Numbered from the stretch's first letter, positions 32,046-43,097 are shown. The stretch is DNA of 64,000 bases from Arion vulgaris (GCA_020796225.1 CM036759.1:65614590-65678589), one strand, 5' to 3'. Numbers and translations are program-made. Notes: generated by a model not told the origin, from the letters alone.

Positions 32046-32400
32046 CTAGCCCATGCGATGTGTTGCCTCCATGAAGCTGCATGTCAGTTGGAGTTCCTCG
32101 AGAGTTCCTAATAGCTTGTTCTGTAAGCTTCGTTCATGAGGCCATGTTTCATTTCGTTGGTGTATGTATGATGGACATGACTGCAGGATGTGCTCTGGAG
32201 TCTGTGTTTCTGTCTGACATGCACACTGTGCAGTCTGAGCAGGCTTTATTATGTGCATGTGATGGTTGAGCCTGCAGTGACCTGTTCTTAGGCGAAAGAT
32301 TGTTGTGTGCTGTGTTCTGTTTAGTCTGCTGATGTGATTTTGTGGGTTTTGCTGTGGATTTGTTGCCTCAAAGCACAGGGCACAAAGCATCAAATAGATC
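32046..32400 (-). mobile_element. LINE C-terminal Cys/His tail fragment
   Basis: The minus strand keeps 115 open codons including TTIFRLRTGHCRLNHHMH and CACQTETQTPEHILQSCP. This is the same tail as at 22275-22390: Cys-X-Cys, then EHILQ.CP, then a W.H segment (NETWPHERSL). RNase H and RT are missing, so it is a 5'-truncated insertion. Confidence 0.8.
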
Positions 32401-32599
32401 TTGTAAACTGGCTATTATAAGCGAAATATTTTGGTTCATAAAGCGGCATATCGGAAAATAGATACCACCTATTCGGTTTGACAAGTGGTTTGCCGCATTA
32501 CATGAGTTAATAACATCTGGAATTAGTAATGGATGCATTGTTTTAAGATGCGGTATATTATCTCAATAGTGACTATTGTTACATGTTGTTGCTGTACTG

Positions 32600-33115
32600 A
32601 TATGTGTGGGAATTAAACTTTGAGATCATTTCAACATTTGATACTTGTTGTTTACATTTTAGTCTTGTTATGTTTCCTTGTTTTAAAAAACTTGATTTTT
32701 ACGTCTGTTAGTTATCCTTGTTTTTTTTTTTTAGTCTATTTAGTTTTATCTTTTTTAAAATATTTTAGTCTAGTTATGTTTATCTTGTTTCTTATATTTT
32801 AGTCTAGTTATGTTTATCTTTGTTTTTATATTTTGTCTAGTTATGTTTATCTTGTTTATATTTTAGTCTAGTTATGTTTGTCTTTGTTTTTATATTTTAG
32901 TCTAGTTATGTTTATCTTTGTTTCTTATATTTTAGTCTAGTTATGTTTATCTTTGTTTCTTATATTTTAGTCTAGTTATGTTTATCCTTTGTTTCTTATA
33001 TTTTAGTCTAGTTATGTTTATCCTTGTTGTTTTATCCTTCAGTCCAGTTATCTTTATCCTTGCTTCTCTATCCTTCAGTTAAGTTATGTTTATCCTTGTG
33101 TTTGTTAATTCTTTA
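32600..33115 (+). repeat. T-rich minisatellite, about 35-bp units
   Basis: Around 12-13 imperfect units with TTTTAGTCTAGTTATG and TTTATCTTTGTTTC. Units decay towards both ends. Confidence 0.85.
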
Positions 33116-33129
33116 GTCCAGTTATGGTT

Positions 33130-33445
33130 ATCGGAGTCGGACGATAAAACGTAGGTCCTGTGTTCAATTTGAGTAAATAAAAGAACAATTGGCAGCTCAA
33201 AATCGAGAAGAGCGGGATGGAAAGCCGCTGCCGGGGCAAAAATCATTGGAAAAGAGTGAAAATTAAAATGTCTTCAAAATACTGTCACCATTTTGAAAAT
33301 TACATCGGGGACCTTCGCCGGCGCTACAAAGCTCATGTACTGCCTTTTAGATTTTCCTGTGTAAGAAATGCATTGGAGCACACATGATTACTCACCGAAG
33401 TGCAATAATGATGGTCCTTTCAATCAATAAATCAATGAATCAATT
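33130..33445 (+). mobile_element. SINE family B fragment
   Basis: CGGAGTCGGACGATAAAACG, GGCAGCTCAAAATCGAGAAG, GGAAAGCCGCTGCC, then ACTCACCGAAGTGCAATAAT and an (AATC)n-like tail follow family B order. The tRNA-like head is missing. Confidence 0.75.
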
Positions 33446-33554
33446 AATTAAAAACGCATGTAAGGCTAGGTTTGAGATGGAAAGAATTGCACAAAATCGA
33501 ATTGAGTGGACATTATTTGTCTCTGCTTTATGTGCCAATGGGAGAGACGAGGGC

Positions 33555-33785
33555 TGGTGATTTATCAATCATCATTGCACTTCGGTAAGTAACCGTTTGT
33601 GCTCCGATATCTTTTGTAAACAGGAGGATCTCAGCGACAGTGCACGAACTACGTAGAACTGGCGAGGGTTCCCGGTGTAACTTAGGTGTTGAAAATATTT
33701 GATATGGTAACACAAAAATCTTTCTAATTAATTTTGACCGGGCAGCGGCTTTCCAGCCTGCTCTTGTCGATTTTGAGGGCTGATG
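33555..33785 (-). mobile_element. SINE family B fragment, inverted to the previous one
   Basis: CATCATTGCACTTCGGTAAG, then GGATCTCAGCGACAGTGCAC, then GGGCAGCGGCTTTCCAGCC are family B read in reverse. With 33130-33445 it forms an inverted pair about 110 bases apart. Confidence 0.75.
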
Positions 33786-34254
33786 ATCAGTACTAACCCA
33801 TGCATGTGCTATTAATTTGAAAATGAAAATGTTCTGTAGCATTTGAGGACTAGAACATGAAGTGTCCATCTCTTTAACATGAGCGGTCGTCGATAGCAAA
33901 GCTGATAACCTTTTGAGCTAATGACCACATGGAATAGACTACCTGGGTTCGAAGCTAGTTTAGGACACACACAAACAAAAACACCAAATTCTAGGTGAGC
34001 ACATGGTAGGAAGTTGTACCACATGAGACCCTGATCCTTTACTCGGAGATGTAAATTACAAGTACTTCTGAAGCCCGAGTAAGTCGCCTGTAACGAGGAT
34101 AAGATGATAGAACAACTTCGGCCTGAATAACGAGGGATAATGATGATAAGGAAACAAACTTCATGCAAAAATCAATCAGGGCGCTATATTAGGCGCCATG
34201 TCTACGCCTGATTTAATAACAAGCAAACAAATAACATCATCATGTGCCTTGTTG
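33786..34254. other. No recognisable feature
   Basis: Unique-looking sequence without supported coding similarity. Confidence 0.35.
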
Positions 34255-34460
34255 TCGTCGATAGAAAAGTTAATAACACGTTGCACCAGTGAACACTTGC
34301 CGTGGACATGGAGGCTCAGCTGCGGACAGCAACTGTAGGTTTCACGTGGAAATGAGGAGGCTCAAGCCTAGCTTGGGACAACAAATGTAGTTTTCACGGG
34401 AAATGACGAGGTTCAAGCCTAGCTTGGGACATCAAGCCTAGCTTGGGACAAGAAATGTAG
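34255..34460 (+). repeat. Short tandem repeat of about 60 bp, three to four units
   Basis: AAGCCTAGCTTGGGACA and AATGTAG(G)TTTTCAC recur, with units of uneven length. Confidence 0.75.
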
Positions 34461-34734
34461 GTTTTCACACGGTACACGGATAGACAATAGTAAACCGTAA
34501 TCCTGTAATAAAAAAAATCACTTTCGTTACTGACTGTAATACAGCTTTTTAGAGCGGTCTAGGACAGGAGGGTCCTGTATAATTTAATTGCCCCCCCCCT
34601 GTCTAGTGCAGTCACCGCGAAGCTGTTCAGGTTAGGATTTTTCATGTATGCCCACAACAACAAAAAAATCCTTGGTCTTACCGTGACTTGAAGACGGGTC
34701 TCCCGCATGGGATCTAAATTAGAAATATCTTTGA

Positions 34735-35105
34735 AGTCAGAATAAAGTTCAACCTGCTGCCCTGCAAATCGGCTGGGGACAGCCACAGTCTGACGGAGAG
34801 CGAACTCAGTAAACGCAAACCTGCTGCCTGCAGTCGGCTGAACAAGCGACGGAGCGAACTCAGTAAAGCAAACTGCTCCCTTGCAAATCGGCTGGGGACA
34901 GCCAAGGCTGACGGATAGCGAACTCAGTAAACGCAAACCTGCTGCCTTGCAAGTCGGCTGGGGACAGCCAAGGCTGACGGAGAGCGAACTCAGTAAACGC
35001 AAACCTGCTGCCTTGCAATCGGCTGGACGCCAAGGCTGACGAGCGAACTCAGTAAGCAAACCACGCCGCAAGTCGGCTGAACGCAAGGACGGAGAGAGAA
35101 CTCAG
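34735..35105 (+). repeat. Tandem array of about 66 bp, five to six units
   Basis: Units carry GCAAACCTGCTGCCTTGCAA, GTCGGCTGGGGACAGCC and GAGCGAACTCAGTAAAC. Several units lack single bases or short blocks. An open frame of 175 codons on the minus strand results from the repeat and shows no known motif. Confidence 0.85.
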
Positions 35106-35997
35106 TAAACGCTGGCTAACACGGACACATCGCCGGAGGATAAGCACCAGAGCTCCAAAATGGCGCTAAAGATGTAACGAACCACACCAATGCTAAGGCT
35201 GCATGAATAGAATTTCCACAAGAATGAGATTTATGGGGAAAATCTGGTACACCAGTCTAATCTGGTACACAAGTCTTTACACACAAATCAGCAATATTAG
35301 TCGCTACGATTACGTCTAAATTCATATCAAGTAAAGAAAAAAGAAACAATAATTTTCACACGAGTCTCCTTAAAAAGTCAGACTAACCTACATAAACAAA
35401 AGCCAAGACACAAATAACTGTAATAATTCTCAGCTTTAATGAAAATAAAATTATCAGCGACATAAGCATATATAATCGTATCGCATACAATTATAAAAAC
35501 ATACATATCATTTAATTTTGTTCCACCTATATACAGAGTCAATATTCATATAAAAAACATGACAAGATATTAACATAAAAAGTGACACACACAAAAAATA
35601 ATAAAGAATTAGGGAAGACATATTTTCACATAAATATTTCGCTAAATTTGACCAAATTTTAATATTATTTTCTCTTATTAAAAAACAAAAAAATACAAAA
35701 TAATACAACCGAAACCCAAGTTAAAAAATAATTGTGAAATCAGCATATTCTTCTTATATACAAATTATGATTAAATGTGTCCATCTATATATGTCAATAT
35801 AGAAATGTATAGAGATGTATAGTAGAGAAAAGCAGACACTATGTTTCAGTCTCATATTGTGAATAAATATGAGTACTAGTAATTGCATAAATGTAGCAGG
35901 TCTAACTTGATTAGCGGGCTAGCGATTCTTCTTCTTCTTCTTCCATTGAGAGCAGATTTCGATATTTGTCATTACACGTTGTACATGTACAGAAAAG
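35106..35997. other. AT-rich spacer
   Basis: No gene was seen. A short TTC run lies at 35926-35943, possibly the reversed 3' tail of a lost family A copy. Confidence 0.4.
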
Positions 35998-36208
35998 GAG
36001 CGTCTGGTCGAATGGATTAGAGCGCCGCTTCTATGCAGGAGATCCGTGTTCAATCCATAGTAAGGCCAAGGATTTTTTTTCTGTTGTGGGCATAACATAA
36101 AAATCCGAACCTGAACAGCGGCGACTGCACTAGCCATTAAATTCCTCAGGTTCTCGTCCCACCTGTCCTACATCGCCCTAAAAAGCGTTACTACAGGCAG
36201 TAACGACG
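35998..36208 (+). mobile_element. tRNA-derived SINE, family C
   Basis: It opens with GAGCGTCTGGTCGAATGGAT (A-box-like) and GTGTTCAATCC (B-box-like), so a pol III tRNA promoter origin is likely. The body has TTTTCTGTTGTGGGCATAA, CCTCAGGTTCTCGTCC and ACTACAGGCAGTAACGACGG. It matches 43545-43775 throughout and 8541-8716 in part. Confidence 0.8.
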
Positions 36209-36214
36209 GTAACA

Positions 36215-36300
36215 AGTACAGATGGATGCTTCCAACTTCCAGAGACTCATGGATCTACTGTTCTGGGGATGCGGGTGTTCACGGCAATGATAGAGCAAAT
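36215..36300 (+). mobile_element. LINE RNase H scrap
   Basis: Reads SWIYCSGDAGVHGNDRANML, the decayed W.Y.PGHAGV.GNERAD block of LINE RNase H, as at 54380-54450. Confidence 0.65.
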
Positions 36301-36344
36301 ATGCTTTCATTAATTATTGAGAGTTTAGGATTGTTTGATAGATT

Positions 36345-36760
36345 GATAGCAACATCATGATTGCACTTCTGTGAGTAGCTATGTTTGCTCCCATCTCTTT
36401 CTTACACAGGAAGATCTTAGCTGCAGTTCATGAACTCCGTAGCACCGGCGAGTGTCCCCGCTGTAATTGTGAAGATATTTTTGTAGGAATTTTATTTTAA
36501 ATCTTTTTGTAATGAATTTAGCCCGGGCAGAAGCTTTCCAGTCTGCTATTCTTAATTTTGAGCTGCCAATGGATCTTTTACGTGCTCAGATTGAACACGG
36601 GACATACGTTTTATTGTCCGTCTCCGATAGGACTAGGAACTCGATCTCACCTACACTGAGATCAGGGATCTCAGGAAAAATATTCAGATGGTTCCACGAG
36701 GGAGCGAACCTGGTACCTTTGCCACTAGATATGAGCAGCTAACCTCTACTCCACAGCGAC
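36345..36760 (-). mobile_element. tRNA-derived SINE, family B (most complete copy)
   Basis: On the minus strand it starts with a tRNA-like head (about 36755-36680) with GTAGAGGTTAGCTGC (A-box-like) and GGTTCGCTCC (B-box-like). The body follows, and then CTCACAGAAGTGCAATCATG and an AATC-type tail near 36345. This copy defines the normal head-to-body orientation of the family. Confidence 0.8.
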
Positions 36761-36764
36761 CATT

Positions 36765-37700
36765 CAAAGAGGAAGTTCTTTGGTTTCTTGGCGATCTACT
36801 GTTGGATGAGGAACTTGGCGACCTACTGTTGGATGAGGAACTTGGCCACCTACTGTTGGATGAGGAACTTGGCGACCTACTGTTGGATGAGGAACTTGGC
36901 ACCTACTGTTGGATGAGAAACTTGGCGACCTACTGTTGGATGAGGAACTTGGCGACCTACTGTTGGATGAGGAACTTGGCGACCTATTGTTGGATGAGGA
37001 ACTTGGCCACCTACTGTTGGATGAGGAACTTGGCGACCTACTGTTGGATGAGGAACTTGGCGACCTACTGTTGGATGAGAAACTTGGCGACCTACTGTTG
37101 GATGAGGAACTTGGCGACCTACTGTTGGATGAGGAACTTGGCGACCTATTGTTGGATGAGGAACTTGGCCACCTACTGTTGGATGAGGAACTTGGCCACC
37201 TACTGTTGGATGAGGAACTTGGCGACCTACTGTTGGATGAGGAACTTGGCGACCTACTGTTGGATGAGGAACTTGGCGACCTACTGTTGGATGAGAAACT
37301 TGGCGACCTACTGTTGGATGAGGAACTTGGCGACCTACTGTTGGATGAGAAACTTGGCGACCTACTGTTGGATGAGGAACTTGGCACCTACTGTTGGATG
37401 AGGAACTTGGCGACCTACTGTTGGATGAGGAACTTGGCGACCTACTGTTGGATGAGGAACTTGGCCACCTACTGTTGGATGAGGAACTTGGCCACCTACT
37501 GTTGGATGAGGAACTTGGCGACCTACTGTTGGATGAGAAACTTGGCGACCTACTGTTGGATGAGGAACTTGGCGACCTACTGTTGGATGAGAACACTAAA
37601 TTAACGTTGAATCAATCCAGCGATTTAAGGAGTTTGGAATTATACGTTGTTCAAGTAGTGCTGGATGGTTGAGGGACAGGGAGAGAAGTATGTACAATCA
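36765..37700 (+). mobile_element. LINE tail fragment enlarged by a 27-bp array
   Basis: Before the array the plus strand reads EEVLWFLGDLLLDEELG, and after it TKLTLNQSSDLRSLELYV. The parallel, unexpanded copies at 39635-39840 and 54505-54700 read through this point without an array, and 47770-48095 has a different array here. It is part of a LINE C-terminal segment. Confidence 0.7.
36790..37595 (+). repeat. 27-bp tandem array, about 30 units
   Basis: The unit combines CTGTTGGATGAG, GAACTTGG and CGACCTA. Variants have GAGAAACTTGG, GGCCACC or a lost base. Because 27 is a multiple of three and the unit has no stop in several frames, long open frames (up to about 240 codons) appear on both strands. 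The frame continuous with the LINE reads the 9-residue unit DLLLDEELG. Single-base losses near 36900 and 37385 switch frames inside the array. Confidence 0.95.
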
Positions 37701-38100
37701 GCGAGCCACAGGTTGCTGTGTATTGTTATTGTATAACTACAGCACTTTGATTTTACTTGTTTCGCCATTGCTACATAATTTTACTGTGGTCTTACCTTAT
37801 ATCGGTAATACTGTTTCGCCATTGCTACATAATTTTACTGTGGTTTTACCTTAAATTGGTAATACTGTTCGCCATTTTGCTGTTACACTATTTAACTATT
37901 TTGCTGTTTAACTATTCGTCGTGGCGTTGATAGATTAGATTTAGTCTGATTCTATAAGTTGTGTGCAGTGTAAGAAGTGAATTTCTTTACTTCTTTTGCT
38001 TGATAAAGACGGTTTGGTCGAAACGTTGCTGCATATTGTTATTGTGTTTTGTAAAACTACCGTACTTTGTATTTACGTGTTTCGCTGTAGCTGTTTCGGA
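37700..38100 (+). mobile_element. Penelope-like terminal sequence
   Basis: Two copies of GTTTCGCCATTGCTACATAA (near 37758 and 37813) form a short tandem duplication. They are followed by the hammerhead-like core at 37998-38031, then TTTTGTAAAACTACCGTACT and TTTACGTGTTTCGC. The layout matches 50325-50470. Confidence 0.6.
37998..38031 (+). ncRNA. Hammerhead-ribozyme-like core, copy 3
   Basis: GC-TTGATAA, hairpin (A)GAC-GGTTTG-GTC, then GAAACGTTGC. It has U3-A8 like the others, and G1.1-C2.1 and C1.2-G2.2 could pair next to the core. Confidence 0.4.
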
Positions 38101-38112
38101 TATTAGGTATGA

Positions 38113-39080
38113 AATGCCAGTCACTTGGCTTTACTAGGCCGTAGCGAGCAGGAGATCTAATGCCAGTCACTTGGCTTTACTAGGCCGTAGCGAGCAGGAG
38201 ATCTAATGCCTGTCACTTGGCTTTACTAGGCCGTAGCGAGCAGGAGATCTAATGCCTGTCACTTGGCTTTACTAGGCCGTAGCGAGCAGGAGATCTAATG
38301 CCAGTCACTTGGCTTTACTAGGCCGTAGCGAGCAGGAGATCTAATGCCTGTCACTTGGCTTTACTAGGCCGTAGCGAGCAGGAGATCTAATGCCTGTCAC
38401 TTGGCTTACTAGGCCGTAGGAGCAGGAGATCTAATGCCTGTCACTTGGCTTTACTAGGCCGTGGCAGGCAGGAGATCTAATGCCAGTCACTTGGCTTTAC
38501 TTAGGCCGTAGCGAGCAGGAGATCTAATGCCTGTCACTTGGCTTTACTAGGCCGTAGCGAGCAGGAGATCTAATGCCTGTCACTTGGCTTTACTAGGCCG
38601 TAGCGAGCAGGAGATCTAATGCCAGTCACTTGGCTTTACTAGGCCGTAGCGAGCAGGAGATCTAATGCCTGTCACTTGGCTTTACTAGGCCGTAGCGAGC
38701 AGGAGATCTAATGCCTGTCACTTGGCTTTACTAGGCCGTAGCGAGCAGGAGATCTAATGCCAGTCACTTGGCTTTACTAGGCCGTAGCGAGCAGGAGATC
38801 TAATGCCAGTCACTTGGCTTTACTAGGCCGTAGCGAGCAGGAGATCTAATGCCAGTCACTTGGCTTTACTAGGCCGTAGCGAGCAGGAGATCTAATGCCT
38901 GTCACTTGGCTTTACTAGGCCGTAGCGAGCAGGAGATCTAATGCCTGTCACTTGGCTTTACTAGGCCGTAGCGAGCAGGAGATCTAATGCCTGTCACTTG
39001 GCTTTACTAGGCCGTAGCGAGCAGGAGATCTAATGCCTGTCACTTGGCTTTACTAGGCCGTAGCGAGCAGGAGATCTAGA
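38113..39080 (+). repeat. 46-bp tandem array, 21 units
   Basis: Units carry TGCCAGTCACTTGGC or TGCCTGTCACTTGGC, then TTTACTAGGCCGTAGCGAGC and AGGAGATCTAA. Units are almost identical except for a CCAG/CCTG choice and a few damaged units near 38400-38520. The strong uniformity suggests recent expansion or homogenisation. Confidence 0.97.
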
Positions 39081-39434
39081 TTGTACACTGCTTGTACACT
39101 GCCTTGTTTAATGTCTAAGTTTCTCACCGAGAGGAAGATTATTATTTATAACTTATATAACTTATTCCTCTTCGCTCTTCGTGAAGCATAGGGTCTCAAC
39201 AGTTGTCCTCCCTTTTTCCGATCTCCCAGGATAGTCCAGCATCTCACAGTTTAGCAAAAAAAAAAAAGACTCATTCTCCAGTCCTGGTTAGAATGATAAT
39301 TTTCCATCTTCCTAGCGGGTTCCACTCAAGGACCTGTCTTATAACACTTGATTGTGTCTTCTGCAAGGCATGCACGACCCACAGACATTTTCTCAGACTA
39401 CAGTTGAAGATTACCAAACATGCAACATTGCACA
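39081..39434. other. No recognisable feature
   Basis: No supported gene or repeat assignment. Confidence 0.35.
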
Positions 39435-40125
39435 CAGGGTAACTATGAAGTCGAAGAAAGCCACGCCTGTATGGTGGGAGACACTACTAATAAGGAAAGC
39501 AGGCATTCAACAAACAAATTAGCCAGAACCGACATATCAGGCGGCCTGATTACGCCTGAATTTATAGCGACGAGCTTCAGCCGGTGCTACGGAGTTGATG
39601 TACTGTTGACTGGTCCTCCAGCAGATCAAGCAAGATGAAAGTGGATAAGGGGGATGTTCTTCGGTCTTTTCGCATCTGCCTGTTGGATGAAGACACTAAA
39701 ATAGATGTTGAATGGATCCAGCGATTTAAGTAGTTTGGAGTAACCCGTTGTACAAGAAGAACTGGATGCATGAGGGCAAATTGAGGAGTGTGTTTAACAA
39801 GTGAACTACGGGAAACATCAGTATGCATACACTTCAACATCTATTGGGTACCGAAATGACATTCTTAACGCACTGAGAGAGTCTTTCTGAATAAAGGAGT
39901 TTCAGGGCTGTAAATCCCACTCGCTGACCAGAATGAGAGAGATGGGTGTCAATATTTGTGCAGCCCGAAAAGAACGACATACTAAATAAGCAAAGAGATT
40001 GATTAATCAATATCGAACTGGAGTGTTGGGCCACTGGACGCTGCTGGATTTGTTGAGGCGGAGATCGGACACCTATGGACATGTCCGGAGTGATGTGATG
40101 ATAATCAAATAACTGATAACTGATC
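39435..40125 (+). mobile_element. LINE 3' part: RNase H remnant, tail segments and 3' end
   Basis: A weak RNase H end (NKLARTDISGGLI, near 39515-39555) is followed by GDVLRSF.ICLLDEDTKIDVE (39640-39715), the unexpanded form of the segment holding arrays at 36790 and 47837. A second tail begins at about 39850 and parallels 42670-42950: CTGACCAGAATGAGAGAGAT, then GCAGCCCGAAAAGAACGACA, then TGGACGCTGCTGG and ATGGACATGTCCGGAGTG. Two LINE tails of related families may be joined here. Confidence 0.65.
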
Positions 40126-40544
40126 TGTTGGAGTAGACTGAGCCCATATGGGTCTGCCCAGAGTGTTGTGATGTCAGCTCAGTAACCAATAGGTAAGAGA
40201 GATGTGCTCATGCAGTAACCACAAGTAGCCACGACTGTGTTAGTTATGGCTATAACCAAGGCAATGATCCAGCTGGAGGCAGACCACCGCGCATGCCTAC
40301 ATTTTCGATGACTAAATCTTGGATAAATACAGATTGATGCTCGTCCATCACGGGTCAGGATGACGACCATTTTTCATCCAAGAGACTGTAAGTTTGATGG
40401 ATGGAAGGGTAATGTGCGTGATGATTTGGTTTAAAGTGAGAAAGATTTGCACATGTCGTTGATCTCACTCTCTCGCCCAAATCCTTCTTTGTGCAGTAAC
40501 AGGACATAGTTTTCTTTATTTATTACGTAGCCGCCGCCTTCTTC
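40126..40544. other. No recognisable feature
   Basis: No supported gene or repeat assignment. Confidence 0.35.
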
Positions 40545-40800
40545 TTCAAACACTCCTCAACGACAAACTGTTAACCACTTTGTGTGATTTGTATGTGATC
40601 TGAGCCTAAGAGCGATTGTACGTTGTGCCAGTTATGCGCCTACAAGTAGGCCAGCACATCCGATTTCTGCGATGCTTTTATTTACTAGGGTAGCGTCCTA
40701 GGTCATACATCAGTCGCCTTTTTCGACATGCCTTGTAGGTCGCAGTGGTGCTATTCTTTGCTCTTGTGGGCCCCGGCACCACACGGGCGGTTTGTTAAGT
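40545..40800 (-). mobile_element. Family A repeat, complete
   Basis: Reversed, it runs from CCCGTGTGGTGCCGGGGCCC through the hairpin region (here GTCGAAAAAGGCGACTG) to GTGGTTAACAGTTTG with a GAAGAAG tail at about 40550. The A-to-G level of change is low compared with other copies. Confidence 0.85.
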
Positions 40801-41010
40801 AGGGGATTAAAGAATATTTAAGCCGAGGCACGCCCTTTCAACCTAGACTGGAAAACTATCCTGGTGCAGCGGATGACCAGGGTGTTCTACATGCCTGGCC
40901 GTGCTCCCTACGCTTAACAACGCGTTGCTGGCAGACGCCGTCTTGGTTGCTCAACCAGAGTATGGTTTCTTCCACACAGTCTGACATAAATACATATACC
41001 CATAAATGAT

Positions 41011-41640
41011 TTGGAGGAACGTCGCATGTTTCCTTCCACCCTCAGCGCATACAGGCGGAATAGAGAAACTTGGTGTAATGCATCCATCTTTTCCTATGAC
41101 GTCTTTGAAGGTTTCCAGGCTGGTTTGGAGACTTGTGCTGTTGTACTAGATCTCGAGGATGCTTACAACAAAGTTTCAATCACATACTTTATACAAATGT
41201 TCACGCTACTCAAAATCGATACATTGCTCATAAGATGGATTGCAAGGGCCCTGTTCGAGAGAAAAGTGGCACTCAGGTGTGGTAATTGGTACTCTGTGCA
41301 GACAAAAATTTCACCTGACCTGCCCCATGGGTCCCCACTGTCTCCAGTACTATTCAATGTGTTCACCATAGTGATTGCGAAGCGGCAATTGTCTGGCGGG
41401 GGCGAACACTGTCATTTGCAGGCGGTATCATGGTGTGCGGACAGGGGAGAAACAGGGATGAAATTGCTAATAAACTTCAGGAAGAACTGAACCGCATAAT
41501 GGCCTGGTGCGATGTTTCTGGTGCAACGATAAACCATACCAAAGCTGTGCTATCGTGGTTCTCCCTAAATAATCACATTGTGAAGTCTGACAACCACATG
41601 TCACTTTAGATGAACATACACTCACCCGAACAGCATCTAT
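41011..41640 (+). pseudogene. LINE reverse transcriptase with a mutated catalytic dyad
   Basis: VVLDLEDAYNKV (motif A, catalytic Asp kept, near 41140-41175) and LPHGSPLSPVLFNVFT (motif B, near 41320-41370) are in one frame. Motif C, in the next frame at about 41412, reads SFAGGIMVCGQG where YADD or FADD is expected, so both metal-binding aspartates are replaced by Gly. ELNRIMAWCDVSGATIN follows (near 41490-41530), the usual segment after motif C. Confidence 0.85.
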
Positions 41641-41756
41641 GAGTTATTTGGGTGTAACATTTGATCGCAGTCTATGCTTTAGGGACCATATCGACCAAGT
41701 TATTGCCAAGGCTCGCAACGCACTATCCGCACTGAGAATCATGGTGGCTGCTAACA

Positions 41757-42740
41757 TTGAGCAAACGCCTTCTTGTACTCTTGTATCAAGGTATTGTTCT
41801 GTCATGTATAGAATATGCATGCGCTCTCCTAACAATTATTCCTACGCAAACAGTGAGACCGGAGAGAATTCAGAATGGGGCTATGTGCATCATTCTGGTA
41901 TGCACCAAAGATACACCAGGAGTGTCAATGCGATTCCTTCTTGATCTCCCAACTATTGCTAACAGAATTGAAACTTGGAGGGTTCTATCATATCTAAGAA
42001 TCAATGCAAACAAGGAACATCCTCTTCATGAAGAACTCATTAAGGAGAAAGGATGTAGACTCAAGAGAGGCAGATCATGGCTGAGTCAGGCGGAAGATAC
42101 GCTTAGGAAAATATGTGATCCTTCCGGAATTGAAACAGGAGAGGAATGGATTGCTGCACCACCTCAATTTCAGACTTTTTCCCCAGTTATTACATCTATT
42201 AAGAAAAACTGCGAACAAAATAATCTATCACTGCTAAACGTGGAGGTGGAGGCTCTCTTGAATGACATCATCAATTATACAGATGTGGTTATTTACACCG
42301 ATGGTTCAGTCATTCGCCAACAACGCTGTGCCTGGGCTTTTTCAGCACGCTCAGGAAGAAAAATAATAAGAGAGGCCAGTAGGGCCTACGCAACAACCAC
42401 AAGTAGTTTGACAATGGAGGTTCGGGCGGTTACGGAGGCGGTGAACTGGTTGGCATCTCACAATTACTCTTGTGTTTTCATACTCAGTGACTCCATGAGC
42501 ATGATTCGTAAGGTCGAATCAGATATGGTGATACTCAACTGGATGGAGGTACTGGTACAAACAGTGGTCAGAGAAATCACCTTCATTTTTGTCCCTGGGC
42601 ACGCAGGAGTTAGGGGTAATGAACCAGCTGGCTTGGCTACATTATCAGAGGGAGCTGCCATGGATCGAAGTGACATTCTTCACGCATTGAGAGAGCTTTC
42701 CGAACAGAGGTGTTTCAGGGCTGTGAATCCCACCCGCTGA
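41757..42740 (+). pseudogene. LINE thumb, RNase H and tail (long open frame)
   Basis: The thumb has LLVLLYQGIVLSCIEYACAL (near 41770-41830) and RFLLDLPTIANRIETWRVLS (near 41930-41990). RNase H has VVIYTDGSVIRQQ (first Asp, near 42285), LTMEVRAVTEAVNWLA (Glu, near 42410-42460), FILSDSMSMIRKVE (second Asp, near 42475) and IFVPGHAGVRGNEPAGLA (His and surrounding, near 42585-42640). The frame ends at a stop at 42740, just before the Cys-rich tail. It is open but N-terminally cut off from RT by a frameshift. Confidence 0.88.
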
Positions 42741-43097
42741 CCAGATTGAAAGAGATGGGTGTCAATATTGGTGCAGCCCGAATAGAACGACATACTAAAT
42801 AAGCAAAGAGATTGATTAATCAACATCGAACTGGCGTGTTGGGTCGCTGGACGCTGCTGGCTTTGCTGAGGCAGAGATTGGAGCACCTATGGACATGTCC
42901 GGAGTGCTATGATGATAGTCCTCATATAACTGATAAATGAGAAAGTAATATATATTGTTTTAGTAATCTTGGTAGTCACAGACTAAGGCAGAAGTTTCAA
43001 AGTTTGCTTGCTTAGTTCTCACACAACTTTTGTTCAAATAGACCAGCTAATAGATACACAATATCCGTTTATATTAAGGTTCTTTGTTGAATTAATA

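Larger units (their letters stand above)
40810..42950 (+). mobile_element. LINE 3' half: reverse transcriptase, RNase H and Cys-rich tail
   Basis: RT starts near 41010, and the thumb, RNase H and tail follow to about 42950, where the CP.CYDD ending is reached. The long open frame at 41757-42740 (327 codons) shows that this is one of the younger copies in the window. Two frameshifts inside RT and the loss of motif C make it inactive. Related 3' tails occur at 39850-40120 and 47540-47760. Confidence 0.9.

Noticed and set aside
36688..37604. Long open frames (up to about 240 codons) on both strands as protein genes
   Set aside because: They are translations of the 27-bp array; the period is a multiple of three and the unit lacks stops. 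The surrounding sequence is a LINE tail.
38113..39080. CRISPR-like array
   Set aside because: Units are head-to-tail without unique spacers, and the window is eukaryotic.
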